DNA of 64,000 bases from assembly GCA_911728455.2 (NCBI GenBank), contig OU452227.1:19298110-19362109 (forward strand), written 5' to 3'. The notes under the pieces were generated by a model. That model made no database searches and was not told where the DNA came from. It was given only the letters and a program-made list of their open reading frames with translations. The position numbers and the translations under genes were made by a program. This document shows, piece after piece, positions 1 to 12,100 of the stretch (positions are counted from its first letter, which is position 1; each line of letters begins with the position of its first letter). The stretch is from Marthasterias glacialis. Taxonomy: Eukaryota; Echinodermata; Asteroidea; Forcipulatida; Asteriidae.

Positions 1-427
1 ATGTACCAAACAACAGCGGGCGTACCCATTTTGCATTTCATAGTTTTACATAGAGTGTCCTATCTTGTGTTTCTAGTACCTTTGTCATAGGGTACTTGCA
101 GGCCACATGACAAATGCTTACTACTGGGCCAAACATAGGGTGTTCACACGAGTAGCTAACTTTGCTGCCAACTTCATTGCTAGCTTTCTAAACAGTGAAA
201 ATGTTTGACCGTGCGAATGCGAAAGTCAGCTAACGTTGCTGCTTACCAATCTTATCCAAGTTTTACATTTTTGTGTTGAGTTACATGTGTACATCACAGA
301 TTGGAATATTTTTGTTTATGATATGGGAGGATCTCTACCCAAAGACACTGCAAAATACCAACATCAATGAGGAAAATCTTTGAAAAGGCATATGGGTCAT
401 AACCAGAGCCATAGACCTTTGCCATAA

Positions 428-615
428 AGCTGTTTCACGGATACCGCCATCTTGAAATCGATGAATGAATTTGACGATCACACGTCAACACACTTTTGGT
501 TTTGTTTGGGGGCAAACACTTTTGTTTGCAATTGTGTTCGCCCCCCTGGAGAGGTCACATGTGATCGCCAAATTCCATTCATAAATTTCAAGATGGCGGA
601 ATCTGTGAAACGGCT
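428..615. mobile_element. foldback MITE with CAAGATGGCGG at both ends
   Basis: The arms begin AGCTGTTTCACGG and end CTGTGAAACGGCT. The complementary stretches extend inwards through ccgccatcttgaaat / atttcaagatggcgg and gatcacac / gtgtgatc-like sequence, giving arms of 60-80 bp. No coding capacity. Confidence 0.75.
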
Positions 616-1172
616 TCTAGTGCAGCCGTCTTTCTGAACTCCATTTAACTCAACATCACCAAACTGTGGGCATGTCCGAGTTGGCGGCTACAGCTGCAGC
701 TATGGCTGAGCTTGTTGCTATGGCTCCAATGGTTAACACGGTGGTCAAGCCGCAGCCGCTAATTTGGACACCCCATGTTGCTGGACTGACAAACAATCTG
801 GTACCTTATGAAGAAATGGCAATTGGACCAATTATCATCGTGTACTCGGGGAGAATTTGACAAATGGCGTTGTCTATTGCATGTGGGGGATTCCAGACCT
901 GTATTTTAATTTAAAACAATATTTAGAAAACTAGCATTTAACAATATACATGTACACTTGATATACATTTAATATCATAAGATTAACTATTTATAGAAAT
1001 ATACATAAAACACAATAAAAGCAGTAATAACAATAATTTCTATTACAAACTCAGTTCTAATATCCCAGGGTATTTAAAGATTATTCTTCATTACAAAATG
1101 CAACTTATACAAATTCGAATGTTAAATATTTCTTGCTACAATGGCCTGGTACACGTACATGTACAAAGTAAC

Positions 1173-1555
1173 ATCAGGGCTCACCCTTAGCACTATAGCC
1201 CGGTGTACATTGTCTAGTAAAAACTGTTATGGGCTAGTAAACACCACTTCTCAACTTGCCCTGTGGGCTACTAAATACTGTGCAACTTACTTGTTTATAA
1301 TGCTCATACTTCTTCCTTTTCAGATGTGAATAATACATTTTTTAGAAATGTGTTAATTTATTTTTGAGTGTGTGAGTGTAACTTCATTTGACTGTTAAAA
1401 CTGGTTGTGATCGCTACCATTGGTATCAGAAAGATACATTTATGACAATACATGTTTAAAATTTGGGCAACGAAAACTTCCTGGGGGCAAGTAAAAAGCA
1501 CAGTTTACTAGCCCCTTGGGCTACTTAACAAAAAGCTTAAGCGCAAGGCCTGAAC
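1173..1555. mobile_element. non-autonomous element with short CAGGGC termini
   Basis: Begins ATCAGGGCTCACCC and ends CGCAAGGCCTGA. A second copy in opposite orientation lies at 39349-39727, with the same internal landmarks (tactagcccatag; aaattaacacatttct) and the same length, about 380 bp. The limits are defined by that pair. Confidence 0.7.
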
Positions 1556-1682
1556 ATGTATGTGCACAGTTGTGCCACCACACACAAGCCATGCAAATGA
1601 ATGGTTTCAAATGGATGGTCAACATGCTGGAAAACGTTAACAAGAGTAAATGGGCTAATTACGTATTTAATAAAAATATCTT

Positions 1683-1688
1683 TTTATT
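1683..1688 (-). terminator. candidate poly(A) signal of the small Maf gene
   Basis: AATAAA on the minus strand about 130 nt past the stop codon; it is the first such hexamer downstream. Confidence 0.4.
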
Positions 1689-1819
1689 TAAATTGCAATT
1701 TGACTCAAACTCACGATCAACATGAACGACAATCATGAGGTTGTCTCCATGTCTCATGCAATTATTTTATCACAAACATTTTAAGAGTTGCAGGATCAAT
1801 TCAAAAAACATTAGATTAA

Positions 1820-2275
1820 TTACGACTCCCTGTCACCTTGTGAGGTGGATGGCCGGGTATTAGTCTGAGTTATCAGTATCTTGCTTGAGCTTCCCACGAC
1901 TGCTGAAGACGTCACAGGCAAACTCGTCACCATCTTGACCTTCACGTTGGTTTTATCGGCAAACTTCAACAGTGCTTGGTACTTCCCCCGGATGTCCTCA
2001 AACTTCTGCCTGTGCTTCTTGTTCTGGTGGCTGAGCCGGCGCACCTCATCGTGGAGTCTGGCCTGTTCCTCTTCCAATGTCTCCTTCTGGGACACCCGCT
2101 TCTCGCGGCAGTTGGCTGCATAGCCTCGGTTCTTGAGGGTGCGCCGTCGCTGCTTCAGCATGATGACTTGCTCTTTGCTGAGGCCGCGAAGTCGACGATT
2201 TAGCTCCCTCACGGAGAATGTAACTAAGTCATGATCACTTATCACAGTGTCCTGGGAGACAGGTTCTTGCTTTAC
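1820..2275 (-). CDS. small Maf coding exon 2 (DNA-binding region, zipper, stop)
   Basis: Acceptor ACCAAG then GTAAAGCAAGAACC, phase 0; stop TAA at 1822-1820. It encodes the whole extended homology region, basic region and zipper. The open frame continues upstream of the acceptor to 2344, but that part matches no Maf sequence and is intron. Confidence 0.93.
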   Translation of the reverse strand, partial: VKQEPVSQDTVISDHDLVTFSVRELNRRLRGLSKEQVIMLKQRRRTLKNRGYAANCREKRVSQKETLEEEQARLHDEVRRLSHQNKKHRQKFEDIRGKYQALLKFADKTNVKVKMVTSLPVTSSAVVGSSSKILITQTNTRPSTSQGDRES

Positions 2276-2970
2276 CTTGGTAACACACCAAAAAAGCAAC
2301 AACATAACATCAACCCGCCTATATGAAACTTTATTCTTGAACAAACAAACTTGTTTTACGTGTAGGCATCTTTCTTTTTTTTTTCTCCCATTAACCCTCC
2401 TACTATCTGACCATTCAGTAACACCCCTAAACTGCTAGCCTGCAATGATATCAAGTGGTGAATGCATCTACACAGTCAACATGGTCAACCCTCCTACTTT
2501 TTTAGCTGCACTGGGTTTCCAAAAATGCACCGCTGTCAATTTTTAAGATGGGGCTTGTGCATATGGGCTATTGAATTGGATGGAGTATTTAAATGTAGGT
2601 GACAAGATACATGTAGTACCAGTATAATTTAAAACATAGCCCTATGGTGCGGCCATCTTGATTTTCTCCCATTCAAACCAATGTAACCACACCGAGGCTG
2701 GAAGGGCAAATAGTCTGGTTCCTTTTTGTACAATGAATATTAGCATATATTACTGTTATTAGATACAGGGAACATGACCAAGATGGTTGCAGTATGATAA
2801 GGTCTATTGAATAGGCCTATATTTATTTGTAAATATATTTCTTTTGCTTCAATGACAAAGACCTACAGCATTGGGACATACATGTAGTCATTATCTTGAT
2901 GGGATGAGGGAGGAAGGGGTAAAGAAGGTGTTTTTACCTTGACATTGGTAGGTCCTGCTTTTCGCACCAT
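1820..2970 (-). CDS. small Maf bZIP transcription factor (MafF/G/K type), 2 coding exons
   Basis: Coding exons are 2970-2938 and 2275-1820, joined in phase 0, giving 162 aa. Small Maf proteins lack an activation domain and act in the nucleus as homodimers or as partners of CNC factors (Nrf, Bach) on MARE/ARE sites. The protein starts [11 protein letters not shown], followed by VKQEP, which resembles the sumoylation-type KxE stretch of vertebrate small Mafs. Next comes the extended homology region ([20 protein letters not shown]), the basic region [13 protein letters not shown], and a leucine zipper of about five heptads ending near ALLKFA. The tail is short and Ser/Thr-rich, so the length (about 150-165 aa in the family) matches small rather than large Mafs. 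An in-frame TAA lies just upstream of the ATG. The basic region has Asn and Glu where vertebrates have Ser and Ile. The gene is divergent from PLA2G6. Which vertebrate paralogue it matches cannot be told; one ancestral gene is likely. Confidence 0.93.
2391..2498 (+). repeat. single unit of the CTCCTACTGTCTGACC satellite
   Basis: It carries the landmarks of the tandem array at 15382-16150: aaccctcctact, gtgaatgcatctacacag. It lies in the small Maf intron. Confidence 0.6.
2639..2806 (-). mobile_element. MITE, TAGACCTTTATC family (YY1-like ends)
   Basis: Termini gcggccatcttgatttt and aagatggttgcag...ggtcta; collinear in reverse with 11917-12083 and 25515-25691. It sits in the small Maf intron just downstream of exon 1. 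Confidence 0.75.
2938..2970 (-). CDS. small Maf coding exon 1
   Basis: Eleven codons, ATG at 2970-2968, donor gtaaaa. The same exon continues upstream as 5' UTR to 3002, where a TTAG acceptor is visible, so at least one further non-coding exon lies upstream. Confidence 0.85.
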
Positions 2971-3629
2971 TGTTGTCAACTTCACTTAGTTTCACTTGCG
3001 ATCTAACAAAAGAAACATGAAAATCAAAATTACCGTCTTGTTCATAGAAATCTCATGGTGATGAGGAAACGATGTAGAATTCAACCAACTAACTGCCACT
3101 TTTTTTCGCTCATTATGCCCAAAATATCATCTCGCTTTCTTTATGTAAGTATGAGAGATGATATCAAAAAGAGGACTGGAGTCTGAAATGTTACATACTG
3201 AAGTGTTAAAACAGCAACTGGCCAGTCGTAAGACTAGTGCTGTCCAGAAACACAGACTCACATAGTACAGGTATGGCTATTGAGTATTTTGAGTATTATC
3301 CCCTTTTTTCTTTTTTATACTGCCTTTTCCCTATGTTCATTCTAGTGGTTCTTTTTTCCCTTTTTAAGAGTAATGTTTTTAAGAACTTTTTATTCTTTTG
3401 TATATATTCTTGTATTTTGATGTGAAATTGCCAAGTAAATAATACTAAATACGCTTGAAAAAGTTGATTGGTTTATCTGCACAAGTGCCTTGTAGTAGTT
3501 ACTATAAAACTCCTAAACTAGGACTCCTCATGGGAGTATAAATTGGAGGCTTATAATGAGAGTGGTTTGCAAATATTAGTAGTATGTAGGCCTGCCGTTC
3601 TGAGGGAAACCAGTTGCGGGGTATTCTGC

Positions 3630-3785
3630 AATGGGAAACTTTTGAGACGTTGGCGACAGCAGACACAGTGGTCCTTTTTGACAGTTCTGAGCATGCGCGT
3701 ATGTGCTCAGTACTGCACGCGAGGTTCTGAGCATGCGTACTACGAGTGAGAACCGTGAAAAAGGACCATCCAAAAGTCTCGCATT
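3630..3785. mobile_element. foldback MITE, AATGGGAGACTTTT family
   Basis: Begins aatgggaaacttttgag and ends ccaaaagtctcgcatt. The centre contains two gagcatgcg motifs in inverted array. Related copies lie at 42470-42633 and 58645-58810. Confidence 0.75.
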
Positions 3786-4946
3786 ACTCGAGATCAGTGG
3801 GTGCAGCTAAGAAGATTCTACCATGGTTGAACAGGACTCAATAAACTGAGTGACCAGGAAGTCTAATGGTGTTTTGCTGCTCAAAATAGGCCTAGTTTTC
3901 TATTCTTATTCACACTTCCAGATGATATGGTTATTGTCATGATTGTTTCCGGTCAATAAGCACCTCCGTACCAATATTTTTTCCCCGCTTACTTCTTTTG
4001 CTTATCCATCTATTTACTGTTGTTTAATTTTCTCTGTTTGTATCTGCTTTTCTGCCTTATTTTGGTATGGAAATAAATGTGAGTTTGAATTGAGTTGAAT
4101 TGAAAAAAAAAATAATAATAAGCACCTTCACGGTAGGCCTAACTAATAACATACGCCATCTTGTTCAAGGGGTAGATTTGTTTACTTTGAGCACACGTTA
4201 TCTGCGCCTCGGTGCTCTACCTTCCATGCACCTTCCATTTCAGACGCGTATGTGAAGTTCAAGCACCAATTCAGAGACAGCAATGAGTGCAGTGCTCAAT
4301 ATTTTTATAAACAACTCTGCCAGTTGAACAAGATGGTGCATACATCATTTTACATGTATACAGCATAGCCATGAAAGTGCTACTGCTAGACCTCTTGTCA
4401 TCACGCCCCCATCTTAAAAACGATGATGCAACAGTATGAAACATGTCTTTCTGTGTACTAGGATGAGCCAATGAGCTATCTTCTTTTGGCCTCTAGCCGA
4501 GGCCGCCCTACTCAAATGACGTAACGTTAAACATGCAATGTCTTTGTCATTTAATGAGTGAAAAAGTGGCAGTCGGATCTTTTCCCGGTCTCACTAAGAC
4601 AAATGTCAATTAACAACAGAAGAAAATTACACTGGATGTTATGATTGTTAGTCCATGGACTAACAATCAATTCTATGTGATTTCTAATAACGAAACTGAA
4701 ACAAGACTACAAAAGAAAAACAACATTACACTATACACTGGGGGATGGCATTTAAACATGTTGAAATTAAAACTAAAAGTAAACAACACCAACAAAAAAA
4801 GTTTAACAATAACAAAAAAAGAAATAGAAGTGTTATTTATTAAGTACCACACCATTCTTCCCACTAATCTATGACACAAATTTTACAAAAAAACAAAACA
4901 ATCTTTCAAAATATCCTCATAACTTCGAACTTTGAACGAAATTTAC

Positions 4947-5065
4947 CTGCAAAACGGACGAATTTTTCGCACTTCGCGATCATTCACTTACACTTCAGAC
5001 TCAGAGTATGTAATTCCGGTTTTACAACCTCGACTACAGGTTGCTCGTACCTGATCGCTTGACTA
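4947..5065 (-). other. possible 5' non-coding exon of the small Maf gene
   Basis: On the minus strand a donor-like TGCAG|gtaaat ends at 4947. It would supply the upstream UTR exon that the acceptor at 3002 requires. The transcription start is unknown and the right boundary here is arbitrary. Support is a single splice motif plus position in the divergent upstream region. Confidence 0.3.
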
Positions 5066-5385
5066 TACAATCAATCACTCACGTGTGGGTATAAGTGTGT
5101 TAAGTCAGATAGCGCCCTCCATTGTCTCAAATAAGAGAATGGATGTATTTACCCATGATTATCGTGACTAATTGACAGAAAAATAACACGAGACAATCTG
5201 TCGTGACAACTTAATTTTTTTGAGTGTGTGTCGCCAGGTTGCTAACAAAAGGTAAGACCACTGATGACTTAAATAACCGAATTATTATTAATTTGCTGAA
5301 CATATACAAAAATCAAGAATTCCTTAAAAACAGTCTGACTTTTTATTTTTCTAACTTCTCTAAAAAGTTCTAGGGTTCTGAGCGT

Positions 5386-5400
5386 GGGGGGGGGGGGGGG
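5386..5400 (+). repeat. G homopolymer, about 15 nt
   Basis: An uninterrupted G run followed by TGGGGAGGG. It lies in the divergent upstream region between small Maf and PLA2G6; its length may be a sequencing estimate. Confidence 0.8.
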
Positions 5401-5766
5401 TGGGGAGGGTACCAGCAAGAATTTCCATCCAGTGTTTCAATGAACCTACACTACACAGCTGGTATCCTGCTTTGACTGCGCAAAACATGTAACTCAGGGC
5501 ATCAGAGAACACGCAATCCGCATAGAATAGTGACTATGTCTTTGTAACATCTAAACATAATTATAAGGAAACAGTTGTTGACGAATATTCTCATCCCAAA
5601 GGCAAAGTAACAACTAACATGTGACCTCACACGTAAAGGAAGTGAGCTAAGGGCCAAATCGGCTGCATGGTTTGGCCATACACTGTGTGTTTTGTGCCTA
5701 CAAACAATGATTTAAAGGAAAGAAAATGGTCGTGAAAAAAAAAAATAGACCGATTCCTTTTTCCAC

Positions 5767-5794
5767 GTCACGTGACCTATAATAGTGTATATAA
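5767..5794 (+). promoter_or_regulatory. CLEAR-type E-box and TATA-like box upstream of PLA2G6
   Basis: A perfect 10-bp palindrome GTCACGTGAC (5767-5776) is followed by TATATAA at 5788-5794, about 120 nt before the start codon. GTCACGTGAC is the consensus bound by TFEB/TFE3-class bHLH-zip factors. Promoter function is inferred from position. Confidence 0.4.
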
Positions 5795-5912
5795 CATCAA
5801 CAAACAGTGCGTCTTCCATAGGAAAGTGCCGATGTTGTACAAGTACATAATGATTTGAATTGAACAATTCGTTTTTTTTCTTCTTCAGATTGACTCCTAC
5901 TGATCCAATATC

Positions 5913-6139
5913 ATGGCGCTGTTCAAAGACCTCAACAAAATGGTCAACAATGTCCTGAGTAACATCCAGACCATCAATCCTTCCGCTCGGACAGTGCGTA
6001 AAGTGGAACATCCAGTGCAGAAATATTCCAACTGGCCGGTCGTCTCTAATCTTGGATTTATGCAGCTACTGCATGATGTAAAGGGGAAAATGTATGAATG
6101 CGTGTTGTACTTGGATTCAACCAATCAATTTGCATTCAG
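5913..6139 (+). CDS. PLA2G6: PLA2G6 exon 1 (N-terminal region)
   Basis: Residues 1-75, beginning [18 protein letters not shown]; ends TTCAG|gtcagt with two nucleotides carried over. A pyrimidine tract and CAG at 5887-5888 suggest an upstream non-coding exon. Confidence 0.9.
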
Positions 6140-9100
6140 GTCAGTATGAACAGCCATGCAAAGTTTCAGCTGATGAGCTGATTTCCTCATTTTGATTATT
6201 GTTGCAAAATCACACGATGATAATATAGATGGTAGATTATCAGTTTTATTTAAAAACAAGACAAATTTGCATCACCCTTATGGTAGATCCCTGTGCTGCC
6301 ACTTCTCAGGTTATATCCATAGAGCTAGCTCTATGGTTGTATCGTATATTATGGGGTGTGATCCCTGGCTACACGGCAGTAACCGGTTGAATGGCTTCTG
6401 GCTGGCACCCCCCCTTCAAACAAAGATATTGACAAAATAGGGAGACCACCAACATTAGGGCTGGCTAGCTCAGTTGGTAGAGCATCGGTAAATAAAGCCG
6501 GTGGTCGCAGGTTCAAATCCCGCTCCAGTCAATTGAACTTTGTTCACCCCAAAATAGATTAACAGCTAATTACCTTTGTACATTGTATGTCAAATTGCAG
6601 TGATCGGATTATGTGTGCGTCGCAACGCACCTGTTACATGTGTGTGTACAGTAGTGTATTTGTTGTGTGTCATGCTCACAATGTGCGCTGTTTACATGTG
6701 TAGCTGTGTTAGTGCATCTGTTGATGAAGTGCATGTTTTTCCCTGTTATCAATGTATGCGTGACGTGTCGTGGCCGAGCGGTCAAGCGCACTGGACTCAA
6801 GCTCTGGTGTTTCTGATCAGCAGAGTGTGGGTTCGAGTCCCAGTCGTGACACTTGTGTTCTTAAGCAAGACACTTAACCATTACTGCTGCGTCCTTTGGA
6901 TGGGACGTAAAGCCGTAGGTCCTGTGTGTTGTGTAATGCACGTAAAAGAACCCAGTGCACTTATTGCAAAGAGAAGGGGTTCGCCCCAGTGTTCCTGGTT
7001 TGATCGGCTGCATTGGCCACAGCACCTTGTAAACCGTTACATGATGCTGTGTAAAGGAACAGGTCTCATACTTCAAAAACGTAACTCATCATACATGTAC
7101 CTTGCAGGAAAAAATACTCAGCGCTTTGAGATGCCCATCGGGTGTGATAAAGTGCTATATAAGAACTGCGTATTATTATTATTATTATTATGCTCTAGCG
7201 GGGCCCGTACGGAGCGTGGTATCAATATTATTTGAAGATTATTTTGGTTTTACCCTGAGGGCTATGTCACACAGGGCAATTTTTACTGGCAACTTGGAGG
7301 CAACCAACTGCACTGCATGCAAAAGGAACACGTTGGTAGCACAAAGGACATTTTTTTAACAATGTCTTACAATCCTCAAGAAAATCAGGTGAAAATTGAA
7401 ATGTGATAGCCTTTTCTTCTTGGAGATTGCCTGGAGCTAGTTGCCTGTAGATTGCCTCGTGTGACATGGCCCTAATTACACCGATGTGTGATGTAAAGCA
7501 CGGTGTACTCAGTCAGTTCGCTACAATGCCTACTCAGGGAACAAATTTCTCATTTTGGCAACATGTATTCTGTTCGGGAAACAAATTCTGCTCAGTACAA
7601 TTGTCTCCAATTTGGGAAACAAATAAGACGTTTCCCGACCACGAAACATTTGTCAAAATACACAGTGTTTCCAAAATAGGAAAGGCCAGCAAGGTTTACT
7701 TTGTCATTATGTACAATTAATGTGCACTGTGTTTTTGCTTTTAACATCTTCCAGCGTGTTCAGATTGCCCGTGAGCGATGCGACTATTTCTGAGTTCAGC
7801 AAGCTGTATCAGACCCTGGCACCATTTTGCACCAGTTCCAGTCAATACCTGACAATAGAGATACTTCAGAAACTCAGCAATGGCTCACGTTCCAACCCTA
7901 CATGGTCAAGTGCCCACATCGCTGTGCAAGCAAAGTTTGACAACTGCCTGTCATCAAAACAAATTATAGAGTAAGATCTTTACGTGAAGCTACTTAAAAG
8001 TTTTGCAGGGTGGAAACAGGGAATGAGGGTAGGTTTGCAGTGACACCAATCAGATCTCTTTTGAGTTGTGGTGGCTTTGAGAAGAGCCGGTACTTGACGT
8101 TTGCTCCGATTGTCTTGTGGAGAATGCTAGACTCTGTGTCTGTGCGTGGGCTCAAGTGGTGTTGGCTGGGATCCAGGGTTGAATGGGTGTCCTGATGCAT
8201 GGATGATTTTGGCGCTTGGGTAAGTGAGTCTCACCACTGGATGATGTGATTTGTGTCATGTGAGTGCTGTACGACCGGGGAGAATTCGACAAATCGGCCA
8301 TCGTACAACTCTCACATGAAACAGATCACATGATCAAGTAGCAAACCTCACAGCTCATCTCTAAGATCGATGGAAATTTGAGGGTGATTTGGAAAACATT
8401 TTTTTTTTAAATAAAATAAATCAAATTGGTGTCTTTCATTCTGTTTCTTCTTGTTATAGGCCTACACCTGTACATGTAGCTACCCCTGCTTGGGAGTAGA
8501 GTTAACCAAGGCAACCCCAGGGTTAGCATACTGAGGGTTCATTTTCCCAGGAAAAATGCATCAAGTGTGAAACGAACATGGGGTGGCGGTGGGGGTTAAA
8601 ATTCCCCAGGGTTTTTATTTCCCGGGAATTGGCTCTGTAGTGTGAACATGGCTCATACCATGGCCCAATTTCATAGAGCTGCTTTAGTAGAAAATGTTGC
8701 TAAAAAAATTCCCTGCTAAGCAAAAGTGAACAGGATACCAGTCACAAATGGTACAGGTTGAATGGTATTTTGGCTGGTAACCTTATTCTGGTGAGCATAA
8801 TTTTGTTGTGCTTAGCTACTTTTTGTGCTTAAAGCAGCTGTATGAAATTGGGCCCATGTCTGTGGTTTGAAATCGTTGATAGGCACTTAAACAGTCAGGA
8901 ATGCGATGCGAAGAGAACGCCTGTACATCTCGCAGTGAAGTGGAATGATATTACCATGGCCAGAGCTCTTGTTCGTCATGGAGCTAAACTGAATATCGCT
9001 GATGCCGAGGGAGAGAGTGTATTCCACTATGCAGCCAGGTTAGTCGGGGATGTGTCACCAATGCTAGAGGTGAGGATCCCGGGATCAGGGGGGAGGGGGC

Positions 9101-12100
9101 TCGGAGTAGAGTAAAAGATTCGTTATAATAATGAGGCCCAAGGAGATCCTTGTCATTTGATTGGGGGATTATAGGTCATGCGGCACTCATTAATCAACCG
9201 TTCCATGGCCTACATCAGAAACCATACATTTGTGTTCATTCATCCTGCATTTTTGTCCCATCCTATTTGATTAATGCACGCTAGATCACATCACGCGTTA
9301 TACACAGCGGTACAAATTGCCCTCGAAGTGAATACCAGAATACAGTCTTGTACAGTTTCTTTATTCTTATAGTTTTATCCTCCAATTTTGGGAGTGAAAT
9401 TGCACACATACAAATTATAATGGGCGTGTAAATGCCACGTCGCCTAAAATGTGCACCAGGCTACACTGTACAACATATAGGGACATTGACTCCCAAAATG
9501 GCTCAACTAGGATTATTGTGATGATGACGTCAGGTGAATTGAGTCAATACCATAATAAACAAGAAGGTCAGCCATTATACTCAATATAAATGTCCCTACT
9601 TTTTTTTCCCAATGGCCAAATATCATGCAGTATTTGCTCACCAGAAACCCTGTCTTTTTTTTTAAACTTTGTCTGAAGGTATTGGCTGAAGACACAAGCG
9701 ACATCAATCGATACAATGTACGAGGAATGACTGCTGTACAGGTGGCTTGTAAAGAAGGCAATCTAGATACTGCTGCAGGATTAGCTAACCTCGGAGCGTT
9801 GGTCAGTGTTACTGATGTTATGGGGCATCCGATACATTATGCCTTCAAATATCAGAACTTGAAGTAAGTATTATCATAACACCAAACCCACTGCAATCAG
9901 TGTAAGGAGTTCGGGGGGCGGGGGGGACTTCATTGAACTGCTGAGGAGTATCACTTGTTTCATCAGACACAGGTTTCCCAACTAGCTGATCCCTGCTCAT
10001 GTTCGCTTAGCAAATCAATATTCAATGAACTACTTTCTGTTAACTGGTTGAGCCAGTTCATTCCGGGGTGGCATGGGTGGCTCGTGTGTAAAGTGCTCGC
10101 CTGCCACCACTGTGGCCCACGTTCGATTCCCGGCTAAGGCCATATGTGAGTAGAGATGTGAGTTGGTGCTCTCCTGTGCCACAAGGGTTTTTCTGTGGGC
10201 CCTCTGGTTTTCCTCCCTCCGGAAAAATCAAACACTTTAGATCTCTGGCTGTGCTCCATGGTCATATATAGGTTGATGTGGCTGGTTGCCAAAGGCTGCC
10301 CTTGCATGCCTGCAACTTGGACACGTTGTAGCTGCTTCTTTCGCAATTTGACATTTTCTCGGTCCAGCAACAACCCTGATTTGACAATGCCAAGAGAAGA
10401 AAGATTCTCTTTGTTGGATCATCTGTTTTGTTGCTGGACCGAGAAAATGTCAAATTCACGCAGCGTGAATTGCAAAACATAAGCCGTTACCTACGGCATA
10501 GGAGTGGCACTAAACACGGAACCATGGCTCGATTGCCGGCTCACTCTGACTTACCTCCATTGAGCCGAAATACAATGAATGAACAATGGTGGAAGCCTCT
10601 CGATGCCTCGTAATCCTCTTCTGGGAACAAAAGGACAAAGGTCTATAATCGAGGATTACACAAAAAGCCCTATGATCTTTCTTTTGCTAATTCTTAACAT
10701 TGAATTACAACACCATACAGAGCTGCTGAAGCTTTTATGAAAGCACCCGATGCCCAGATTGGCGCCAGTACCTGCGTCAAGTACGGAGGGACACCTTTGC
10801 ATTATGCCAAGTCATCCAAGTTCGTTGACCTGGCGATCAAACATGGGGAATTGGACGTGAACGCAGCGAGCAAGACCGGTCATACCCCACTGCATGTAAT
10901 GATAAAGAGGCAGAGGTTGGAGTGTGCTATGGCAATATTGTGTGCTGGGGCCAACGTCAATGTCAGAGCACCAGGTGGGGATACACCCCTTCATGAAGCA
11001 GTCAGGGTGAGAAAATTAAAACGCCACACGCATAGCTTAAAGCCCGGTTCATACTTCACGCGAAAGCGAACGCGAAGTGAATTTGACGTCACAAATTCGC
11101 GACGAACAATTCGCCCCAGTTAAAATGTGCTGAACTTTTTGCGAAATTCGCTGGGAATGTAGGAGAGTGACGTCAAATTCGCTTCGCTTTCGCATTCGCG
11201 TGAAGTATGAACCGGGCTTAACCCTACTTACTTGGTGCCTCCTTTATCAAATAAGTTGATGCACCATGTGAAACCATTCACTACTGTGGATTTGAGTGGT
11301 GAAATAACTGTGTACAGTGTTTGATTCCCCAAGTGGTTTTGAATAGTAGGTAAGCTGATACAAAGCCTTGTGAGGACTGTTCCAAATGGTAGTACATGTA
11401 CTACTGTGTTTCAAAAGACGATGATGAACATTTTCTTTAACTTTATTATTATTTCATTCCCTAGAAAAATAATTTGGACATGATACACGCCTTGATCGTC
11501 TTCGGAGCTGACGTGAACGCGGTCAACAACAAGAAGGAATCCCCACGCCACATCGCCTCAACTCCGATAATGTCCTCCCTCGGGAGCTACATGGGTTCAA
11601 CCAATCATATCATCAGCGCTCTACACCTGGTGGGAGCAAAGCGTTGCCCGCCAGGCATGCCGGGATGCAGTGCTGGATGTAGTGCTGCTGGGACGTACAA
11701 CGGGAACCCCACCACTGCTAATACTGACTTCACTCAGTTAGAAAGCAATAAAGGTAGTCGTTATTCGTTTAGTTCGTATTTAAATCTTTTCTGGTGATGA
11801 AATCAAGGAACCATCCAAAGGGCCTTGCATTGTAACCCTGTTAGCCTGAAGATACCTGTGAAGAGAAGAAGATGAATAATTGCTCAGTTTTGCATTAGGG
11901 AGGAAAACTGTTGCAATAGACCTTTATCATGCTGCAACCATCTTGGTCATGTTCCCTGTATCCAATAACAGTAATATATGCTAATTCAAAAAGGAACCAG
12001 ACCATTTGCCCTTCCAGCCCCGGTTTGGTTACATTGGTTTGAATGGGAGAAAATCAAGATGGCAGCACCATGATAAAGGTCTATTGGGGAAAACCCGTGT

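Larger units (their letters stand above)
1..1682. other. gene-free left flank
   Basis: No exon with credible splice sites or family similarity was found on either strand. The stretch holds two short mobile elements (428-615 and 1173-1555) and AT-rich sequence. A short open frame near 666-860 is Ala/Met-rich and matches nothing I recognise. Confidence 0.5.

Noticed and set aside
1881-2203. Plus-strand open frames across 1881-2203
   Set aside because: They are antisense to the small Maf DNA-binding exon, whose minus-strand reading gives a complete bZIP.
6459-6531. Functional tRNA gene
   Set aside because: Mismatch in the acceptor stem, A at position 33 and no terminator; treated as tRNA-derived repeat.
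6576-7235. 219-aa open frame, the longest single-exon frame in the window
   Set aside because: It spans the SINE at 6764-7191; the peptide is SINE sequence and matches the translations of other copies.
9039-9040. Donor gttagt ending PLA2G6 exon 3 at 9038
   Set aside because: It would remove the segment aligned with human between FHYAV and LLGR and break phase with exon 4; the gtgagg donor at 9070 keeps both.
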